Below, in pieces: positions 49,501-55,500 of a stretch of DNA of 64,000 nt. The DNA comes from a virus, in the IMG/VR virus record IMGVR_UViG_3300010354_000069, positions 1-64,000 of that record. The stretch is one strand, 5' to 3'. Numbering within the stretch: position 1 is the stretch's first letter; each line of letters begins with the position of its first letter. The translations under genes and the position numbers were made by a program. Below the pieces are notes generated by a model, which was not told where the DNA came from, did not search any database, and saw nothing but the letters and a program-made list of their open reading frames with translations.

Positions 49501-52500
49501 CATCATCTGCCAAGTGCCCGTACAGGATATCAACTGGCTTACCCTTGACTTTTAGTTCGGTCCGGACGATTACTACGTTGCCGTAACCACCCTTGACGCC
49601 CTTTTCAATAACTCGACCACCCACGAAAGCTACTACAGGAACATTAGTAGAGCCAGTCTTGGTGTCGTAGAACTGTATGTCTACACCTTGGTGCAGGTGT
49701 GTTCCACGGTCTCTTAGATAAGGGCTGGTGACGTTGTAGCTAATGCCGCGCTCCGTTGCCACAGGAAAACCGGTAAGGCTAGGAGTAGAGCGCAGAATAG
49801 CGGTGTGCAGCAGCTCAGCGCGCTGTTTTCTAGTAGGTGCGTACCCCAGAAAGTGACTAACTTGGTTGTAGGTTTCAGGATCGTCATAGGGCAGGTATTG
49901 CCCTCCTCTTGCCATTTGAGTTCTAACGCGCTGTGCAACATCCCTTGCTTCTGCCTTTGGCATCTTCAAGTTCTTGCTGATGTAAGCAGCAAGATCCGTT
50001 GTATTCTCGATGCCCTTGAGAGAGCCAAAGTGCTCGTTGATGTACTTGTAGTACTCTACCTGTTTGATGTAGCGCTGTGTTTCCAGCGGGAGTTTGCCAC
50101 CAGGCCTCAAAGAACGCATGAAGCCAGTAACACCAGCGTTGTACGCAGCGGCTACCTCAAGATCCGTAGGAGCGCGACCTAGCTTTTTGACTAGCTCACG
50201 ACGGAACTGAGCGAGAATATTGGCACCGGTGACAATACTGGTGCGGGGGTCAAAGAGGTTGAGCTTGCCCGTTGGGTCATGAGCTTCCGGAACAATTTGC
50301 ATCAAGCCCCTGGCATTCTTGGGGGAAACCATGCGCTCGTTGTAGTCACCGCCGGTTTCAGCCTGCATGATAGACCTGATAAAGCTCTCGGCCTCACCAG
50401 AGCGTTTGCTGGCTTCCGTGATAAAAGCCGAGTACTTCTCAGGAACCGGGCCAGCACTGCCTGTGCGTACTGGTCCACCGGTTACTTCTGCAAGAGTAGA
50501 CAGAATAGTACGTCTGCCAGGAACCGCACCTTCAGCTCTTTCGGCAGCACTTGTTCTGCTGCGAACTTCAAATCCACTCCAACCACCGGTGAACATGTAG
50601 TTGTACATGGCGTTAGCACCACCCAGTACAGCCGTTTCATACATCAGAGCGCGGCGGTGCAGTTCACCCATGATAATCTGATCTACTGACGGTACGGGCG
50701 CAAACTTGAAAGCCCTCTTGGCAGACACATTCCCGCCACCGGTTCTGGGCCTAGCCATGTACATGGAGGCAAAAGACATGTTCAAGAGATTGTCGTTGGA
50801 ACTAGACATCAGTCCGGTGTTTGAAAAAGACTGAAGTACTTCAGGCGCAACTACGGTAAGTAGTGACGCGCCAATACCACGCTTTGTAAAACGGACCTGT
50901 TCGGCAATTTCTAGCTTGGCCGCGGTAGACATCCAAGCGCGCTCGGAAGCAACACCGTAGAAGATGGGAGAGTACGAACGCCACAGTGCGTGCCTGGCAG
51001 AAAAGCTTGTCTCTCCGGCATCGCCTGACTCCAGAAGTCCAGCTTTAATTTGGGTGTTTACAAAGGTATCTGCCCAGTAGTTAAGCAAACCAGCAGCAAA
51101 TTTTAGTGGCTTGTCAGAAACCTTCTTGTATTCCTTGTTCAGGGTCATGGACAGCAGGTAATCTGCCGACTGATTCAAGTAACCGGCTGCACCGACGTTA
51201 AACGTTCTAAATATCGCGGATACGCCGGTATTCAACTGTTTCAGGGCATCTACCTTATCAGCGTGTTCCTGCACCCAGCCAATACTGTCGATAAGACCGC
51301 CAATAAAGAACTTGTTTACACGGTCACCCCAGTTAAGTTCTTTACCCTCTTTCTCTTTTGTTAGTGCTTCTTCGTACTGAGACTTACCTACTGCACTGCT
51401 TAGTGAGAATGATGCCCAGCCTACAAGGCCACCAACAAGTAGACCCGCAAAGCCTGCAACCCGACCACCTTTTGCTGCCCCAAGCGCTATTGCTCCTGCA
51501 GCAGCTAACTCTGAGGTTTTCTTGGTTGCGAGCAGTGTACCGCCAAGAACAAAGGTTTTCCAAAGTTCAGAAGCACCTTCCTCACGAAACGTTTGTCTGG
51601 CCTCTCTAGAAATTGTTGGATCCGCAGCAATTGCAATGTTTGATACTGCACCGTAGGCACCGGAGAGGAGCATCGGCCTTACAATAGCTTTGTCAGCAAT
51701 CTTCATGATTCCAGAAATACCGCCTAATGCAAACGCACCAAGTCCAATACCATACAAGCCAAATGTCACGGAATTTTCATAAGATTCAGTTGTATCAAGT
51801 AGACTCTTGCTAAGAAGCGCCAAAGACGCTAGAAGAGCTGTTGCTCTAAATCCGTAACCCAGACCAGTCATAAAGCTGGAGAATCTTGTAATCCTAGTTG
51901 CGCTTTGAATGTTCTTCGACGCAATCCGCTCTTCCTGGGCGGTGCTAGCGGTGTGGTGGCTTGGATCTGCTGTGCCTATGGAGCCAGCACGAACCTCGTG
52001 TATACCGACGGCTGGAGGAGGTGGGGGAGGTGTACCACCAAGTTGCGGTTCGGGGACGTGAGCACCAACCGAACGAAGTTTCCAGAACGTGAAAGTCTTT
52101 CTGATGCTGCCAACAAACGTAGAAGCTCTCAAACCCGCGCGGTTCAAGAAGCCAGGCATATCTACAGGTTTAAGGCCCATGACGTCGTCAAAGTCACGGA
52201 ACACGCCAAAAACAGTACGCTCAAATAGGTTTATTTCCTTAGCAAAGTCACCACCCGCAGTTAGTCTTGTACGAATGCCCTGCAGTTCGTTCATGGCGGT
52301 GAGGTAGCGCTTACCTGGAGACCACCCAGGCGGTGGTGCTGGTGAACCAGGGCCGTGCCCGGCAAAAGATTCCAGAATAATTTCAAGGCGCCTGATAGTT
52401 CCCAGCGTTCTGGTTACATCCTTGGTTTCTGCAAGCGCTTTGATATCGCCATAAGTTTCAATGACAGCTCTAGCAATTTGTTGGTAGCCCAGAGCACGGG

Positions 52501-55500
52501 CTCGACCCGAAATGACACTACCTCTTGGCAATATTCCCTCGCCAAATGGCTCGCCGTTTGCCGCGCCAAGCATCGAGAAGCCCCCACCCGGTCTGGGCAT
52601 CCTCAGTACCGAAGCGTCGGAAGGGTTATACTCAAGAGTAAGGGGATCCAACACCTTGCCCGCTGACGTCACCTCTACAGCGCGCATCAAGCGACGGATG
52701 TCAAAACCCTTAAGGGGATCGTCTGCCTTAAGATTCTTCGTTACGTTGTAAGCCGCGCGCAAGGCAGGATCCCTACTAATAGTCAGCAAGGTCCTAGCGG
52801 CTGCAATCCCGTGGCCGGCAAACATTGCAGCTGTACCCAAAGCAAAACCAAGCCAGATGGCACCAATTCGAGTCTGCTGGTTACTGTTGACTTCGCTGTT
52901 GGAAAAGTTTAGCAAGAACTCTTCAGGACTACTGTTTCTACTTAACGGACGAAGAATTTTCTTGTTCATGCCAAAAGGCAATGTATCAAAAGTATCAGAA
53001 TCATCTTCCATCTCTGTGATAGGCATTCCAGCTGCCTGCTGTGCAGCCTTGTGCCCCTCTATGTAAGCCATGATGCCCCTGTAAGTAGGAGACTGCTCCA
53101 AGGTGGCTAAGAATTCTTGATCAATGCCATCAGGCAATTTAAACAGTTCCACCTCTTTGGCTTTTTCATAAAACCTGTTTGCGTACCCAGCGTATTCCTT
53201 GGCTAAAGCAGCAACATCGTAGGAATCGTACGGTTTCATTCCAGGTGCTGTACGAAGCGGGTTGACGATCAGTGGTCTAACGCCCTGAACCAAGTTGTTC
53301 TGAGTATCGTAGCGACCCATAGCATAGTGCGTGTAGTAAGCCTGTTTTGATAGGCGAGAGTATCCGCCTACATATGCTTTTTCACCACCCAAGTAGTCGT
53401 TCATCTCTGCTGGCCAAGCTACAAGTGCCGTTCGCGCAAGAGCCTGACGGTTGCGGAGTGCCAGTTTAAGACCCGGCGACAGGTTGTATACCGGCGACTC
53501 CGACGAGAACATGCGCCCCATGAACGCCGGCTTACGAGCAGGAGCAAATCCTGTCAGCATAGTGTAATCGCCGTAGGTTGCCATCGCCAGCGAGGTCCCG
53601 CCGAGTACTTTGTTCTGGGGATTCTGCGGGCGCACGGCTGCAATCTTGTTTGACGCAACAGTAAACAGATTACCGAAGCCCATCGAGAAGCGACCTTTGA
53701 TTCGTGTAAAGCCGGTGGTATCCTCATCGCGCTCGGTTTGCTGGGCTGCGGCATAACCATGCTGCATGGCCACGATTTCAGGCCCTTGAATAACACTCTC
53801 GCTGCTGAAAGCCGAAAGTACCTTTCGTATGCTCCAGTTGATTCGCTGTGCCAAGCCCTTCGGTGTGACAGGGAATTTGCCAACAATAGGGTTCATTTCT
53901 ATGGCAAATGAATCGGTTGGTCTTGAGATAATGATTGGCTGTACATCACTTATCTTGCGCTCGCCGCTATTGGCATTTACAAGAACACGAAACCCACTTT
54001 CCATAAACTTGTTGAAAGTGCTGGTAACAGCGCCTAACGGAGTATTCGGATCGTTGTAATCAATCTTGTACCGGTTTATCTGAGATTGTATGTAAGAACC
54101 CGGCGTACCCTCATAGTTACGCTGGTGCAGATTGTAAACAATACGTCCAGCCTCAAACACCATCAATGACAAACCAATAGTAGCCAAAGATTGACCTGCG
54201 CGTACTGGAGCCATGAAACCACTAGAGAACGACCCACCTAAAACCTTTGACGCGGTACCGGTAAGAACACCCACGGGTGCAGTCACGGGTAGAGTAACCA
54301 CCCGCATGAGCGCTCGCATGGCTACACCGGGTCCCCTGAGCAGAGTACCAACAACGCGGCGAGCGCTAATTCCGCTAGCACCGCTAGTAGTCTCTGAAGT
54401 AAGTATGTTGCCAATATTTGTTAGCGGATCAAGAGAAACTCTTGTATCCTGACCATACTTCAGGTACCCGGTTACGCGCTCGAACAGCGAGGAAGCGGGA
54501 GGCTTAACTCCAGTCAATAAAAGCTCTCGAGCCTGGTAGTGTTTCTTGGCAGCTAGGTTAGCCAGTGCAAACGTCGTTCCTACTGCAAGTGCAGTAAGGG
54601 TTGGCCCAGCAATAGCGGCAGCACCTACATTGAGCTGTGCCACTGCTTCCACAAGTGTCGATGGCTTGTAGCCTAAGGACATGATGTTCAGAGCAATTTT
54701 GGAAGCAAAGCTTGAAGCGCTATTTTCTTTATTACTTACTGCGTCGTACAGCAAACGATCAAAGTAGTTGTTGGATTCCTTTACGCCCCTTAGCCAGTAC
54801 TCTAGCTGCTTGTAGCCGCGCTTTTCCATTCGATAGAAAGGCATCGACATAGTGCCAGATCCTTGAAGGGGCAGCGGTGTGATGAAGGATATAGCGTAAC
54901 TGGTGCGACCGCCCTGTGTAGCTGCGCTAAGGAAAAGTGCCGGACCACCCATCCAGCCTATACGCAGGCCGTCAATAGACATCTGATTGATTTCAGACTT
55001 GTAGGCAGTAACCGAGAAGTTACGGAAAATGTCTAATGTCTTTTGAATTGTGCCTTGTACAGCCCCAGGATCACCGGTTATTTGCCCTCTAAAACCTTCG
55101 TTGTCCAATTGGCGCATGCGGTCACTAGCCGTCATTGCTGCTGCTTGCTGTTGCGTGACTACCTTCCAGCTGAAATTGTCTCTGTCAGCCTGAATCATCT
55201 TGACGGTGTTGCGGTACAAGGCAGTCGGCGTATTGGCAATGAACTCGGTTACAGACTTCAGCGCCCCGCGAACGCTATTGAATTGCCTGAAACCCTGCGA
55301 GTACATGAAGGTAAGAGCACCAACTTCCTCCTGGGTGCCATCAGCTTTGGTAACAACAACGTTTCTAGGAACATTGAACATCTTGTTGGCTTGTCTGAAG
55401 CTGGTAAAACCTCGTCCAGACAACAGCTCTGTCAGACCTCCCGCAACGCTGCCACCGACAATACCGGCAAGGAAGGTACCAAAACCTCTACCACGGGTTA

